NCBI GenBank assembly: GCA_023078685.1
Contig: JALGAS010000006.1
Coordinates: 2,294,001 to 2,358,000, forward strand
Reading direction: 5' to 3'
Source of the DNA: Neopestalotiopsis rosae
Taxonomy: Eukaryota > Ascomycota > Sordariomycetes > Amphisphaeriales > Sporocadaceae
DNA: 64,000 bases
Shown in pieces: positions 45,632 through 57,867 of this stretch (positions within the stretch are counted from its first letter, which is position 1; each line of letters opens with the position of its first letter). The notes below the pieces were generated by a model. That model was not told the DNA's origin. It saw only the letters and a program-made list of their open reading frames with translations, and did no database searches. A program made the translations under genes and the position numbers.

Positions 45632-47413
45632 ATGTGGCCCTTCAGTGACCCATATCCCGAAGGTCGAGTTCATGAGATTCCCTATGATGAATATGACTAC
45701 ATCGTTGTCGGCGGAGGTACAGCAGGATGTGCAGTGGCCTCTAGGTTGAGCGAGGACCCAAATATCACCGTTCTGCTTCTCGAAAAGGGCGGCATTGGGG
45801 ACAATTGGCTATCTCGGATTCCGCTCATCTCTGGCAGCCTGTCCAAATTCCTTCAGGTAACGCATCGGTGGTCGGAATCGATTGCCAATTGCAATGACAG
45901 GCAGACCGATCTGTGGACTGGCGAGGCCCTGGGCGGCTCTTCCAGGATAAACCAAATGCTCTACACGCGAGGCGTCCCGGGGATATATAATCAATGGGCA
46001 CAGATGGGTCATCCCGACTGGTCTTGGGAAAAGGTTGAGCCGTTTTTCAAGAGAGTTGAGAATTGCGTCAGCCACCCCAAGGCTCGACACCTTGGGCACG
46101 ACGGACCGGTCCATATCGTCCAACAACTCCCTCAGTTTGAACTCCACAACCATATCGACAAGTCCGCGGCAGCAGTGGGTCTTCCTATAGAGACTGATGC
46201 GAACAACCCGGCCGGGCCGGCGGCTGGCTATTACTACTTGGACTACACTGTTGATGACAATGGCTATCGACACAGTGCATACAATGCTTACCTCTCCAAA
46301 GATGTAGCCACCGCCCGAAAACTTCATTTGACAATATGTACCCGAGTCATAGCCACACGCCTGGAACTTGATCCCGAGAATGGTGTCGTCAATGGTGTAC
46401 ACATCAAGGCTACAATTCCTCTAGCTGACACTGAAAGATTTATAACGGCCCGGAGAGAAGTCATCATCACGAGCGGTGCAACTTGCTCTCCGCAGCTGCT
46501 CATGCTTAGCGGCATTGGTCCGGCCGAACACTTGAGGGATCTCGGTATATCCGTAAAAAAGGACCTCCCTGGCGTCGGAGCCAATTTGAGCGATCATCAT
46601 GGCATTCCCGTCATGCTGAAAGTACCCGCTGCAGATAGTTTTCATCGCATGGAGTCGGATTACCTATGGGCCATCTGGCAGGTTGTCCGGTACGCTTGGA
46701 ATAAAAGTGGATGGCTCAAAGCTGGCACAACGTCCAGCACTATATTTCTCAGGACATCCAACCTTGATCTGACGACAGCTACTTTGGCGCCCGCACCAGA
46801 TTCAGAAAAGTTCGACGCATCTGACCCCGATAACACGCCCGATCTCGAGGTCATGATCATCCCGGCAGGTACCGTTGTTGGCAAGTATCCTGGCGTACCT
46901 CTGGCCACACTCTATACATGCCTCGTGCAGCCAGAAACTGTCGGGCGCATTGAACTGGCATCACTGAACGCGACAGAAAATCCCAAGATTCATTATAACA
47001 TGCTGGAGAGTGCCGTAGATGTCGAAGCCGCCCGCCGAGCAGTGCGATTCAGTTTGAATCTCGCTGAGCAGTTCATGCAATCATCAGGCTACAAACATCC
47101 TGTCGAGCTGTTCTTTGCGCCCAACGCTGGGATTGACCGGAACTGGCGCGACCTGAGCGACGAGGTGATTGATGAGTTTGTCAGATCGTCAATTCAATCT
47201 GTCGTCCATCTTGGTTGCACGTGCCGCATGGCCAGAGAGGAAGACGGTGGTGTTGTTGACGACGAGCTGAAGGTCTACAGGTTCAAGAATCTGCGCGTCG
47301 CTGACGCAAGCATCTTTCCAATGATTCCAGCTGCTCATACAATGGCGCCTACCTACATGGTTGCTGAGAGATGCTCGCAATTCATCAAGGATACCTGGAA
47401 GACGAAATTGTGA
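45632..47413 (+). CDS. GMC-family FAD oxidoreductase
   Basis: Glucose-methanol-choline oxidoreductase, an FAD enzyme oxidising an alcohol on an unknown substrate (choline dehydrogenase, aryl-alcohol oxidase and related). Single exon, 593 residues from ATG 45632. The ADP-binding fold is YDYIVVGGGTAGCAVASRL with a Glu ending strand two (LLLEKGG). GMC signature 1 is seen in LGGSSRINQMLYTRG, and signature 2 in GATCSPQLLMLSGIGPA. The active-site pair lies near the C-terminus: His in HLGCTCRM and His in AAHTMAPTYMVAE. No signal peptide is visible, so it is probably intracellular. The Cys in HLGCTCRM where many members have HxxGTC is a small oddity. The 3' end faces the zinc-finger gene, 179 bp apart. 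Confidence 0.9.
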   Translation: MWPFSDPYPEGRVHEIPYDEYDYIVVGGGTAGCAVASRLSEDPNITVLLLEKGGIGDNWLSRIPLISGSLSKFLQVTHRWSESIANCNDRQTDLWTGEALGGSSRINQMLYTRGVPGIYNQWAQMGHPDWSWEKVEPFFKRVENCVSHPKARHLGHDGPVHIVQQLPQFELHNHIDKSAAAVGLPIETDANNPAGPAAGYYYLDYTVDDNGYRHSAYNAYLSKDVATARKLHLTICTRVIATRLELDPENGVVNGVHIKATIPLADTERFITARREVIITSGATCSPQLLMLSGIGPAEHLRDLGISVKKDLPGVGANLSDHHGIPVMLKVPAADSFHRMESDYLWAIWQVVRYAWNKSGWLKAGTTSSTIFLRTSNLDLTTATLAPAPDSEKFDASDPDNTPDLEVMIIPAGTVVGKYPGVPLATLYTCLVQPETVGRIELASLNATENPKIHYNMLESAVDVEAARRAVRFSLNLAEQFMQSSGYKHPVELFFAPNAGIDRNWRDLSDEVIDEFVRSSIQSVVHLGCTCRMAREEDGGVVDDELKVYRFKNLRVADASIFPMIPAAHTMAPTYMVAERCSQFIKDTWKTKL

Positions 47414-47592
47414 CCCTGCGAAAGATCTTCCACTTTGACGAATGATACGCTATCGAATATCTAGGTGTTGAGTTCAGACGAGCTTGACGGATTAAGGGGT
47501 AATACCGACGAGCTGACAGTGACGTGAACTTCAATAGCTAATCCTACCTACATATGTATGTATACATATTGCTGTGGTTGACCCTCCAATAT

Positions 47593-50500
47593 TCAGCTAT
47601 TTGAAGGCTGACCATCTCCTATGTTCGTAAACAGGCCGTGCAAGTCAAAGTCTTCGCCCAGCTCAGCGTCGCCGTAATGCTCAAAATCAAAGCTCAGAAA
47701 TCCAGGATCAATATGACTCTCATCGGGGTTTTGAGTCAGTAAGTCGGGATTCCGTATGTCAACAGGAGGTGGGCCGACAAATTCCTGTTGAGGAATGCTG
47801 CCATTGTTGAAGAAGCCTGCAGTATGAACACCCTGATTGGCCGTTGCGGGCAACCCCAAGGTTATTCTGGCCTCTGGTGCAGGCCTTGGTCGTATTGATG
47901 GGTAATGCGACAGATTTGCATCTTCCCGTGCTTGACCGGACGATAGCTGCGACCTAATTTCGACACCACTGTCTGCGTTAGAGCTCCGGTCCCCAAACAT
48001 GGGCACCCGTGCATGGCCCCGCTCATCATGGTGTTGTTCGCTCGGTGCCACCGAGGAAGACTCCGTGGAAGTGGAGTTCTGAAATGTCACGGTTCGATCA
48101 ATCAGCCACTGATCAGAGAGCAAGCTCATGCCGCGGGCCACAACTCGTCGTACCATTGCCTCGCGTTCATGGTCTCCCGGTACGACGAGGCCCTCCTTAT
48201 GAAACTCCTCAATAAACAACGCCGGGCCCCGGCGCTCGAAGAATTCGCGGAAGTGATTGAAATCCTGAGAAAGTTCAAAGTCCAGATATGGTGACAAAGG
48301 GCGGCCATGACGCGGAAATACAATATCCCAGACTGCAAACCACTGATCCGGGTCAGAAAGACTCTTGTCAGACTTACGTGACAGCTCGGTCCTCTGCTCT
48401 GAGGTTATGCCGTTGAGCTGCGCTGCATCGTCGAACAGGCACACTTCCCCCAGGTGGGTGCGCTTGCTTTCCCGGCTGGGGAACACAACTAAGCACCGAT
48501 CACAGTAGAACGTGGGAGAGTGATTGCGGCTTAGATGCTGCTTCACACGGGATATCATGTCGAGTTTCTTCCCGAAGCAAGTGCTGTGCTTGCCCGGGTT
48601 ATGCTTCCAGAAGGGGCAAGCGAAGAATCTTGGGCCTTTACTCGAGTCTCTTGTCTTCTGTTTCTTTCGCGTGGGTTTGCGCTGTGAATTTTCGTCGCCG
48701 TCGCCTTCATCCTGCTCCGCGGGACGCTTCCTGATGGAGTTGCTCGAGCTAGCCTTGGTGGTGGCTAGCTCAAGCGTGCTCTGTGAGCTACCGTGCGTTG
48801 AAGTTGACTGCTGTCCTCCCGGACTGCACTGCTTCGTATTGCTAAAATATTCATTTGCTGGATATCGCTGTTCCGTGCATTGTATGTACTCGGACACCAG
48901 ACGGGAAGCAACAAATTCCAAAATCACCAAGGTGGCATCGTCGGTATGCGGAGGTCCGCCCGCACCATCTTCAGAAGAGTCCGGTATTGATAGCATATCC
49001 GCATCGAGAGAGTCTGAAGAGTCTGTCGCATTCTCCGAGGATGGGGTGAGTTGAGGCGCCTCTGATAGCCCAAATTCTTGCTGAGAAACTTTTGTGTCTG
49101 CGATCCCAGGCTCTATTTGTGGTATCGTGTCTCTGTAATATAATTCTGCAACTGAACACTCTGTGATGATGTGGCGGTTTTGCAATAGCTCCACAAAATC
49201 AAGATGGGCAAGAGACTTTACATCATTGTTCTTAAAAAAACGCTGACGGCATACACAGGTTTCCCTATGGGAGCCGAGAACGTGCCAAACAGCAACACCT
49301 TTGGTTTGTTCGAACAGTTGTAATACCTTGCCAGTCATACCCAAAATCAATCGTGTCTCTTTGCTTTCCCGTAATGAACTTGGCAATAGGCTGGTAAGTA
49401 ATTCTGGGGGGACCTCGATTCCAGGGCAGTTTTCAGGGCGACTCAGGGTTGGGAATCCTCGCACGATGACGGGGTTTGTGGAATGACCGATCCATTCTTG
49501 GATAGAACAAGCGGTCAAATCTGCGGCGTCGATGCCCTGTCTCCAAAGTTCAATGCTCCAGCTGGGTCTGTTGCCCGCCGGGGAAGTATGGCCGTCGATA
49601 CGTCGTAGGAACGGTCTGATGTACATGGGCAGTTCGGAGACTGCCGGTTGCAGAGCGGCTGTCAGCCATGCTAATTGCTCTCCATATTCCGCGATGGAAT
49701 ACGAAGTCCCAGTGACGATAGCTTCAAGGTAAAAGCCCTTAAGCATAATTTGGATCTCCGAATCTACCCTTGTATCACCTTTCATCATTTCAGCATGTAT
49801 GGCAGCCCTCGACTTTGGAAAGGATACATACCAGAAGCCGTGACTTGGTCTGTCCCAGTTATAACGTTTTGAAGCACCGATAAAACCTTTCCTCCACCAA
49901 GAGGCCAAGTCTGGTCCATATACTGACTGACTCTCGACATTTGAACATGCTTAGCAGAAGAAGATATCGCAACGATCCAGTCGGCAATCGTCGTTGCCGG
50001 ATGTTGATTTGGTGAAGCACGGGCGCCTTCTGAAAAGAATGGCAAAGAGCTTCTAGGGATCTTGAAACAGGCAGTGTGTTGATACGGCGGACGCCTTGAG
50101 CTAATTCGACCAGTCGGGAGCTGTGACAAGATTTCTTGGCGTATTTGGTCGATCATTGTGAATGGCTGCGACTCATCCCAGTGAAATGATGCCTCTTTGA
50201 CCAGACTCGAAATCAGCCATTCGTACGCTGCGCTCTTCACAATCATCTGGTAATACTCCGACGAGGCTGAGATATCTCTCTCTTCGTCAAAGGGCTCCAT
50301 GTCCCCGTCATCCTCCTCGTCACTAACACCTTGGAAGCATTCAGATGACTCCACTACCACCGGCTCCTCATCATGACTCTCGTTCCACCTGCTCATGATT
50401 TCGTCCAAAGGCATTGCGTCCATCGATTTTCGGGGACTCACAGATGCATATTCATCATCGTGGAAACCGTTTTCCAATTGCGAAACGATATATCTATCAG

Positions 50501-52054
50501 CGTCCTCAGCCTTTGATTTCGTGTAGATAAGTATAATATCAAATGACTTACTGGTGTTGTTTGTGAACGAAGTGCATAACACGGAGGTTCGATTGATCTG
50601 GCATTTCGGATCCAAGCTTCACAGCAAATGCTTTGATGAGGTGAGGAAGTATTTTAGATAGAAACACAAAACTCCTTCTGTTCATAGAGCGGTCCAATCT
50701 GCTGTTGATTTTATTGCAAACATCGACAACACATTTGTGTGCAGCTAACTGTGGCATGCTCGTTGAGAAGTCGGAATAAGAAGTCTTCGTATCATCATCA
50801 TCCGTATTGCTTGTTGCAAATGAATTGCTGTACCCCGTTCGGTCTGTTTGCTTATGAACCTCTTCTTGCATTTGGGAATGATCAAGACCTTGAACAGATT
50901 CATACCCTGAATCAGTGTATGGGACGTTGTCTTCTTTTGTCTCTCGCGAGTCAGGAAGCTCATTTTCCACGGATGCATTTGCGCCTATATTCGCTTTTGT
51001 GTATGGATCGCTGGGCTCCATCCGAGCTTCTTCCTCATTGTCCTGCCTATGCATCAAGCCGTGAGAAGGGTCTGGAACACTTCCATCTGTAGAAAACTCA
51101 TGCTCCATTGGAGTGTCTGACTCTCCATACCATTCAGGCGTGTTTTGAAAACAAGGCAAAGTGTCAAAATCATTCAGGTGACCGACATTCAAATCATGAG
51201 AAATGGGGTTTCTCAAGGCAGCTTGGAGTAAATTGTCGTCATGAGATGGCGGTTCGCGGAGCTCTTTTAACAATAGCGAGTCGGGCACTGGGAGATACCA
51301 TTCGCTGGGATTGTCCTCCATTAGAAGTGAGGGATGATATTCCACCAGGTCATCTCTGGAAATACAAGCTCCGATCGTATCGAATGTGCCCGTTAAAGCC
51401 GTCGATGGAGAAGGATCCTGGGATAGTTTTGATATTTCTTCAAAGCTATCCGAAGGATTAGGGTCTATGATCATTAGAACAATGCTTATGAGCCTCCAAA
51501 ACAAGACTTACGTGGGTCTGGTATCTTATTCACTGCTACGTGTGGAAAGAGGATACAGTAAATCATTCTCCATTTTTCACGGTCCGACATCTTTGACAGT
51601 CCCTTTCTACTACGAAGCTGCATTTCCTGTTCTTCGTCGAAACCCTCAACATGGCGCTGATCCAGAAGAGGACATTGGGGTAATCGTCGCTGATGAGCTT
51701 GTAGTTCGTCATCATCATGAAACGTCATCCAGCATCTCCTACAGTGTTTTGCCTGTCGGTGGCTGCGGTAGAGATGTTCTCTGTGCTTCCATTAGAACAA
51801 GTTCACGCCAGCGACAATTGAGCTTACTCCAGGCGAGGGATTCTAGGCCAGCTCGAGTCCCGGCATTTACTTCCATCTGCATATTTGGCGGGATCGTGCT
51901 TGTAGTATGGGCATGCAAATCGTGGCTCTGGAAACTTCATTTTGAGCCTTTTTGGTAAAGCCGTCTGCTCTCCATCCGAAACATCCAAGTCTTTTTTATG
52001 AGTTATTATCATCCGCCTCCTTCCACTCACAGGCTTTGATGACAATGATCCCAT
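47593..52054 (-). CDS. Large fungal zinc-finger protein with duplicated finger module
   Basis: Not assigned a known function. Exons 52054-51828, 51780-51512, 51464-50552, 50493-49832 and 49778-47593 join in phase to 1418 residues. A first Cys/His module lies at residues ~48-112 (FACPYYKHDPAKY, then C64, EEHLYRSH, CRRCW, H105 and C112). An acidic disordered stretch follows. The central fungal domain around 660-735 has MDQTWPLGGGKVLSVLQ and SIAEYGEQLAWLTAAL. A basic NLS-like region (RKPTRKKQK) comes next. A second copy of the finger module lies at ~1078-1140 (FACPFWKHNPGK, VKQHLSRNH, FYCDRCLVVF). The final ~200 residues are disordered and acidic. It is probably nuclear. The fourth intron joins TDQVTASG to the central domain. 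The gene could be two genes wrongly merged, but the central domain crosses that join. Confidence 0.72.
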
Positions 52055-54498
52055 TGATCAGCGATAATGAAGTCGTCCAAATTCGTGATTTAGGGGAAAC
52101 TAATAGTAGATGCCGAGTTGGCCGCACGGGTAATTGTTCACAGCAAAGGAATCTTTGCCTATAATATAAAGTCTACCCTTTTGATATTTGAAGTCAGCCT
52201 TATTTCAGAAAGACACATTTGCAGTGTTCATTAGATAGGTAAACTAAGTATCTTACCGGAAGTAATTTGTGGAGAATAGGTTTCCACATTAACATCAACT
52301 GTGCTTTGAGTTGAGACTTGTAGCGTCTTTTCTTCTTCTTCTTTTTTTTTTCTTTTTGTTAGATGTGATCTGTACAACAAATTATACGCGTTCTGACAAG
52401 ATTAGGAATGATGACGATGCAGTTGCGGCCCAACTCAGTTCATGTCCGTCGCTGATGACTGAGCTCAAGGATGGTCGCGAGATGAGCTCACAGTTCAGCG
52501 GCTGTAACGAGTCATATCTGCACAATATTGGCACTGTCAGCCAAACGAAAAACCGAGCACAATGGATGTGTGTATGGCAATTGGAAAACTTAGCGCGTGT
52601 TGGTGCTCTATTGCAAAGTCTGTGGAGGCAAACAGGAAGATTCGAGGATGAGTTCGGTGAGATCGGGCAATATCCTACCTAGGCGGGGGAAGTTGAACGA
52701 CACATATGTGTTCACAGATTCCATTGGACCCTGGATGAACCACCGGCGAATCCTTGCAAGTACTTCCAACGAACGTAGCCAATCACGAGACACAACACAA
52801 GAGTGTTCTTGTAATAATGAATCGCGGCGGTGTGGTGTCACTTCATATGTGCCAGCATGTGTATTGATTGACTTTGTGTCTTGCGGGTGTAGATAATGGG
52901 AATTGCGTCTCTATGCAGTCAGTGTGAGAAGCATGCAAAGAAGTAAAGATGCTCAAAACAATAAATAATCACTTTCTGCATGGGCTTTCTGTCGTGAACA
53001 GTCTCATAGCATTCAATCTAATATTCGGCTCTCTGCATATCATCTAATACTCGTCATCAAAGTAATCGTTCGGGAATCATGGCGCCGTCGATGGTTCTAA
53101 GCGACAGCGGCGAACAAAATGCGTGAGTTGACTTGGTATACAAGGAAAGATCGCGCCGACCCTGTAACTAATTGTGTAACCTAGAGCACCCAAGCGACCT
53201 AGGTGCACGGAAGTGCTCGACGTATATTTGAAAACTCCCCTGAATGCCGTTCAGAGGCTTTCACTATCCCCTTCCCTTCAATCAAAGTGCGAATCACCAC
53301 GGAAACACGAAAAGACGAAGACGACGGAACAATTTTTGAAGAAATGGGATGAATCGTGGCAGCGGTCAACAAGCGACGCTAGAAGCAGTTAACTGGCGAG
53401 TTTCTGCCACTGATAGCGACTTTGGGGGCCATCACGCGTTGTGTTGACGGGCTTTAATAGCCGCTATAGACTATTGCTGGCAACTCATCCACGAATATTC
53501 CTTTCGAATAGCCATGCACTATATTCCATTATGAGATCATTGCAATTGACAAAAAAAAAAAAAAAAAAAAAGAAAAAAAAACTCAAATCGAATGCAGCAT
53601 GAGTGTTATTGGTCCTACTAGATCGTTGCTCGTGCTATATTCCCTTGACAATATATTTCGCTTTCGGCCAGGAGAATTCGCAGTACTAGTGATGCATGGG
53701 TTTCTTGTCATGCGTTTCAATGGCAATTGTGAATCTAGGAAGAGAAAATTAGATTTTGCAAGATAACATTGAAGTCGAAGGAGCCTTTTTTACACAACTG
53801 AGGTTAATTCAATTTCTCTATTCAGTATCACCATAATTCCGTATGAAGAGAAGAAATAAGCGACAGTACCATCGGAAAAATGCCTTGATCGAAACAGGAA
53901 AAGCTGAACAATGGCTCGACGCGATGACTTTCGGCGATGACTTTAGGTTTCGGCGACGATCTTAGCTGCGTTTTTAGCGACTAGAGCTCGTTGCCAGTTG
54001 GTTGTTATGAGGGGTTTCGGCCATTTCAGTGCCAGTTTCATACCTACTCTGTTCTGCGAATAACGGTCGTACGTATTCACCTATTCGCCCATCTGTCGAA
54101 TAAACGTCACACCAAACTTGGTACCTGTTTCTCCGACCGTTCATAACCAATGCATCATGAAGTTCGACTCATGTCAGCACCGGCGTCCGCAATAAGCGTG
54201 TCCAATCCGACTGTAGCTAGGTAGGTACGTACACAATGGCAAGAGCAGGTGGACTGGGCGCTAGGAATGCTAGACACTAGCTGCGAGGCTCCCCACCTGC
54301 GCTGCATGGGGCTTTCCCGCAATTCCGTCATACCGCAGCAGGGTGGAAGCATTGTGCAAAACTCGTAATCAGACTTAGATTAGGCTCTAGTGATTCTTCA
54401 TCGAACATTTTACCCCTCGCACCATGTATACAAGAACTCTGTCGGTTCTTTTTGCGTAGGTAGCCTTAAAACTCTAGTGACTGTCGACGTGCAATCCA
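52055..54498. other. Intergenic region with a poly-A tract
   Basis: 2.4 kb, the longest gene-free stretch here. It holds an A-rich run at 53551-53581 and otherwise only short anonymous frames, several of them shadowing nothing. No transposon ends or terminal repeats recognised. Confidence 0.45.
53551..53581. repeat. Poly-A tract (A21 G A9)
   Basis: 31 bases that are all A except one G at 53572. It could be a simple repeat or the tail of a decayed retroposed element; I see no element body attached. Confidence 0.85.
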
Positions 54499-56576
54499 AT
54501 GCCAATGAGCAACAACACCATCGGGCTGCCTGCTAGACGCAAGCGCCCGGCGATTTCGTGTAGAGAATGCCACCGACGTAAACAAAAAGTATTGGCACTC
54601 GTATTTGATATAGGCGCGCCAGGCTAATGTTGCACCGCAGTGCGATCGCCGCCAACCCTGTGCTCATTGCACGAAACGAGGCAAAACAGTAAGTCTATTG
54701 TCTCAGAGTGTGCCACTCGCTGAGGAAATAGGATGCTTGTCTGTACGAACTCGATGGCGACCGCGAACCGCTGGCTTTCCTCCCGGTTCAGTTCCATGAC
54801 CAACCAACAAATGATGTGCCACAGACTCGCTCAGAACCAATCCCGTCGGCTTTGAGCAGTGTTGTACAAGATGACTTCAGACAACTAGGCTACGGTGACA
54901 ATGCAAAGGGAACTCCAGGAGTCATCCGAGCCCTGGGCGAGTCCGCAAGCTTTCAGACTCAGCTGCGCAATGGTTCTACCCCGAGTCAATGGGCAGACAT
55001 CATTCGAGAGCTTCCCTCCCGAAGACACATTGATATTCTGGTACGAGACTTCTTCAAAAATGTGGCATGGCATTATGATATCGTGGATGAAGCTGCATTT
55101 ATCAGTCAACTGTCTGAATGGAGCCGCCTAACGCATCATCAATTAAGACAAGGGCCAGACGCCATACCAGCTACCCTGCGATCTTTTCCAGCCCTTCTCT
55201 TTCAGATTCTAGCACAAGCTCTGCTATTCCAAGCCACGCAATATGACGAAAGTCTGAATGACTTGAAGTATGCAGCCGACATGGAGTTGTCCGATCGGGC
55301 GGCGGACTACAGTGATGCAGGCCATCGACTTGCTTCGTCTTTTTGCAAGAACGACCTCACAATCACAATAGTACAGGCTGCGCTCATGCGAGCATGCTTT
55401 GAGAAGACCACCGGAGCAGTGACAGAGGCATGGCACACACTAGGAGTCGCGATTCGTGACGCTCAAGAGCTTGGTTTACATCTCATACAGTCAGAGCCAA
55501 CGGGGTACTCCAGCGCTCGGTGGCCATTGGATCGTGAGCTGCGCCGTAACTTGTGGCTGATTCTGCATCTTTGGGAGACTCACATGGCTACTGTCCTTGG
55601 AAGACCGATATCGACAAGAATAAATCCCAGCGATGTACCTTTGCCAATGTCATCGAGGCGCAATTCTGACGTGCTCGGGTTGCCGACACCTCGCGACGTC
55701 ATCTTGTGTGGCTATCATACCGCCTACAAATACTTACAAGACGTTTATGATCTCGAAAAAGTCAAGCACTGGCATGTTCCTGTTGAGACCATCCACGAAA
55801 CCATTATGACCAATATCGCAAATCTTCCCGCATGGGCTTCAGCCCTCAGATCACGACAAGGTGAGCCTCTTTGGCTTGCCATGGCGTTGGAAGAAATGTG
55901 TACCAATGTGCAGTTTGTGGTCTTTGCTTTGCATCGACCCTTTGTTTTTGCACATCCGAACAGCCGCCACAGGGCTTTACAGGCGGCAACGCAGATTCTG
56001 GAGTCGCAAGCCCGCCTGTTTGAGCAGACACCGCCTTTACAGTATAAGGCTTTCAGTTGGGTCTTCTCAACATTCGATGCGATGGTGCTCATTGCGGCTA
56101 TGCACATTCGCTTTTCGCACGAATTAAGGGACCAGTTCCCCGTGACGAAAATGAACATGGAATGGGGATTGAACAGACTGAACTGTTTGCAAGCCCAGAA
56201 AAATCATCTCGCCAGTTCGGCGTTCAATATTATCCAACGACTATATCAAAGAATGATAGTCGCCGTCACTCCCACGCAGACCCCGGACTCTTCCTGCCAA
56301 AGTACCGAAAGTTTCCACTTTCCGACAACGGAAGCAGGGACGGCGCCAGTCAGCTGGGACAATATTCTACAACTTGACCTTGAGGATGTACTTCCTCCTC
56401 AACCATTGAACGAGTTGCTACATAGTGGTGGATATTTCAACGAATTTGGGAGCATGGATTCTGTCGATCAGTCAGGATATAGGCTGCATCAATTGGGATC
56501 TGATCTTGTTGAGAACTTTCCAAGTGATTCGATCACCGATCACAGTGGAGGTGGGATATCAGATCTTGCGATGTAA
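54499..56576 (+). CDS. Zn2Cys6 transcription factor
   Basis: Nuclear binuclear-zinc-cluster regulator with a fungal-specific middle homology domain. Exons 54499-54588, 54641-54688 and 54732-56576 give 660 residues. The six zinc-binding Cys are split over three exons: SCRECHRRKQ, then CDRRQPCAHCTKRGKT, then DACLYELDGD. This gives the spacing C-x2-C-x6-C-x5-C-x2-C-x8-C. The Fungal_trans domain occupies roughly residues 140-420; LFQILAQALLFQATQYDE, LGLHLIQSEP and RRNLWLILHLWETHMATVLGRP are its core. The C-terminus is acidic (LQLDLEDVLPP), a likely activation region. It sits beside a hydrolase, a reductase and a P450, and is a candidate regulator of them. The second Met at 54505 is an equally good start. 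Confidence 0.9.
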
Positions 56577-56865
56577 CCAGGCTCTATCTTGCGACTATTC
56601 AACGATTGTCGCCAACTGAGTGCAACACCCAAAGCCACTGAAACGTAGTTGGTGAATCGGAAGACTTTCTTTGATATGCCGTATGCTCAAAACTCGACTG
56701 AATCATTTCGATTCGCTACGCTTCGGCCATAAACCGGTTTTTTCACCGATTTTTGAACTGCTCTCGACAACATATACTTCAACGCAAATTTTACGTCGTC
56801 TCATCTCGGGTGGTTTATCATTCAACAGCTAATAGAAGCACTCTACCCTCAAGTTTATGCTCGTA

Positions 56866-57867
56866 CTACAATTTCTCATCCTCCCGCACCTTCTCAAACC
56901 AGCCAGCAATCTCGCCCACATTGCGATCAACACAGTCTGGTTGATCGTAGTGCTGAAAGTGTGATACATCATTGTCCCAGACAAGCTTCTTGTTCTCAGT
57001 TGGAATGGACTCAAAGTGCCGCTTAGCTGCAGCAGCATTCATACAATTGTCCCCGTGAATGATCAGGGCTGGTTTGGTCAACTTGGCAACTCCCTCTACC
57101 GTGCTGTAGCTGAAGTGATCCAAGTCGCTCATGACTGCGTAGCGGTTCTCAAAGTTTTTGAGCGTCCAAGGTCCGTACCATGACCATACAACAGGGCCCG
57201 GGAGGCCAGCAAGGGAACCAGTCGTAGGGTCGGCGGCCTCTGGATCGACCAACGGTTCGTAGGTCACCTCTCCAGTCCCCTCATACAAATCTTTGGCCTT
57301 CTTCGCTCGCTCAAGTCGTGCCTTGTAAAGATTCTCCCCTTGCTCTGGGGTGGGCATCTTCATGTTGGCAATATCCGCTCCTGGCTTCCAGGCGACACAA
57401 CCAGCGCAGATCATGTAGATGTCGGTTTCATGGTCACGGAAGTAACCAGAGACCGAGGCAACTCCCTTGACTCGATCCTCATAGGATGCAATGTCCAGAG
57501 ACTCGGGGCCACCTTGACAGACGCCAACCAGAAAGAGGTTAGACTCATCTACATCGCCTCGTCCTACAAGATAGTCGAGTCCCGCAATGGCGTCCTCATT
57601 CTTCATTTTGGGGTTCTCTAGGCGACGGGGCATCCCGGAACTTTCGCCGACGGTGCGCGGGTCGAAAATGAGGGCGGCGTAGCCCTCGTCGGCTAGTCGC
57701 GTCGCATACTGCAGTGGAGCCTGCTCTTTGATGAAGGAGTATGGCCCAATGATGACGATTCCAGGCGGCTTGGTAATGCCTGTCGGACGGTAGAGTATGC
57801 CCGCAATGTTCTCGCCAAGCGAGGGATAGGTCACCTTCTCAGTAGTGTATCGGCCGTGTACAACCAT
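56866..57867 (-). CDS. Alpha/beta hydrolase with cysteine nucleophile
   Basis: Single-exon 333-residue alpha/beta hydrolase of the dienelactone-hydrolase/X-Pro-peptidase-like group. The strand-loop motifs are IVIIGPYSFIKEQAPLQYA, GYAALIFDPRTVGESSG, the nucleophile elbow LVGVCQGGPES with Cys where most relatives have Ser, KPALIIHGDN with the acid-side Asp, and SHFQHYDQ with the His. A Cys nucleophile is normal in dienelactone hydrolase, so the enzyme may open a lactone or cyclic ester. No signal peptide, hence cytosolic. It lies tail-to-tail with the Zn2Cys6 gene (289 bp) and shares a 1-kb divergent promoter with the reductase. The substrate is unknown. Confidence 0.85.
   Translation of the reverse strand: MVVHGRYTTEKVTYPSLGENIAGILYRPTGITKPPGIVIIGPYSFIKEQAPLQYATRLADEGYAALIFDPRTVGESSGMPRRLENPKMKNEDAIAGLDYLVGRGDVDESNLFLVGVCQGGPESLDIASYEDRVKGVASVSGYFRDHETDIYMICAGCVAWKPGADIANMKMPTPEQGENLYKARLERAKKAKDLYEGTGEVTYEPLVDPEAADPTTGSLAGLPGPVVWSWYGPWTLKNFENRYAVMSDLDHFSYSTVEGVAKLTKPALIIHGDNCMNAAAAKRHFESIPTENKKLVWDNDVSHFQHYDQPDCVDRNVGEIAGWFEKVREDEKL

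Noticed and set aside
45809..46402. 197-codon minus-strand frame opposite the GMC gene
   Set aside because: No domain; the sense strand carries an intact 593-residue GMC protein.
49785..50615. Separate short gene ending at 49785
   Set aside because: Its end runs past a good GTATGT donor; splicing joins it in phase to the next exon and completes the central domain, so it is part of the 1418-residue gene.
53551..53581. Poly-A run as the tail of a LINE/SINE
   Set aside because: No reverse transcriptase, Pol III box or target-site duplication recognised nearby; kept only as a simple repeat.
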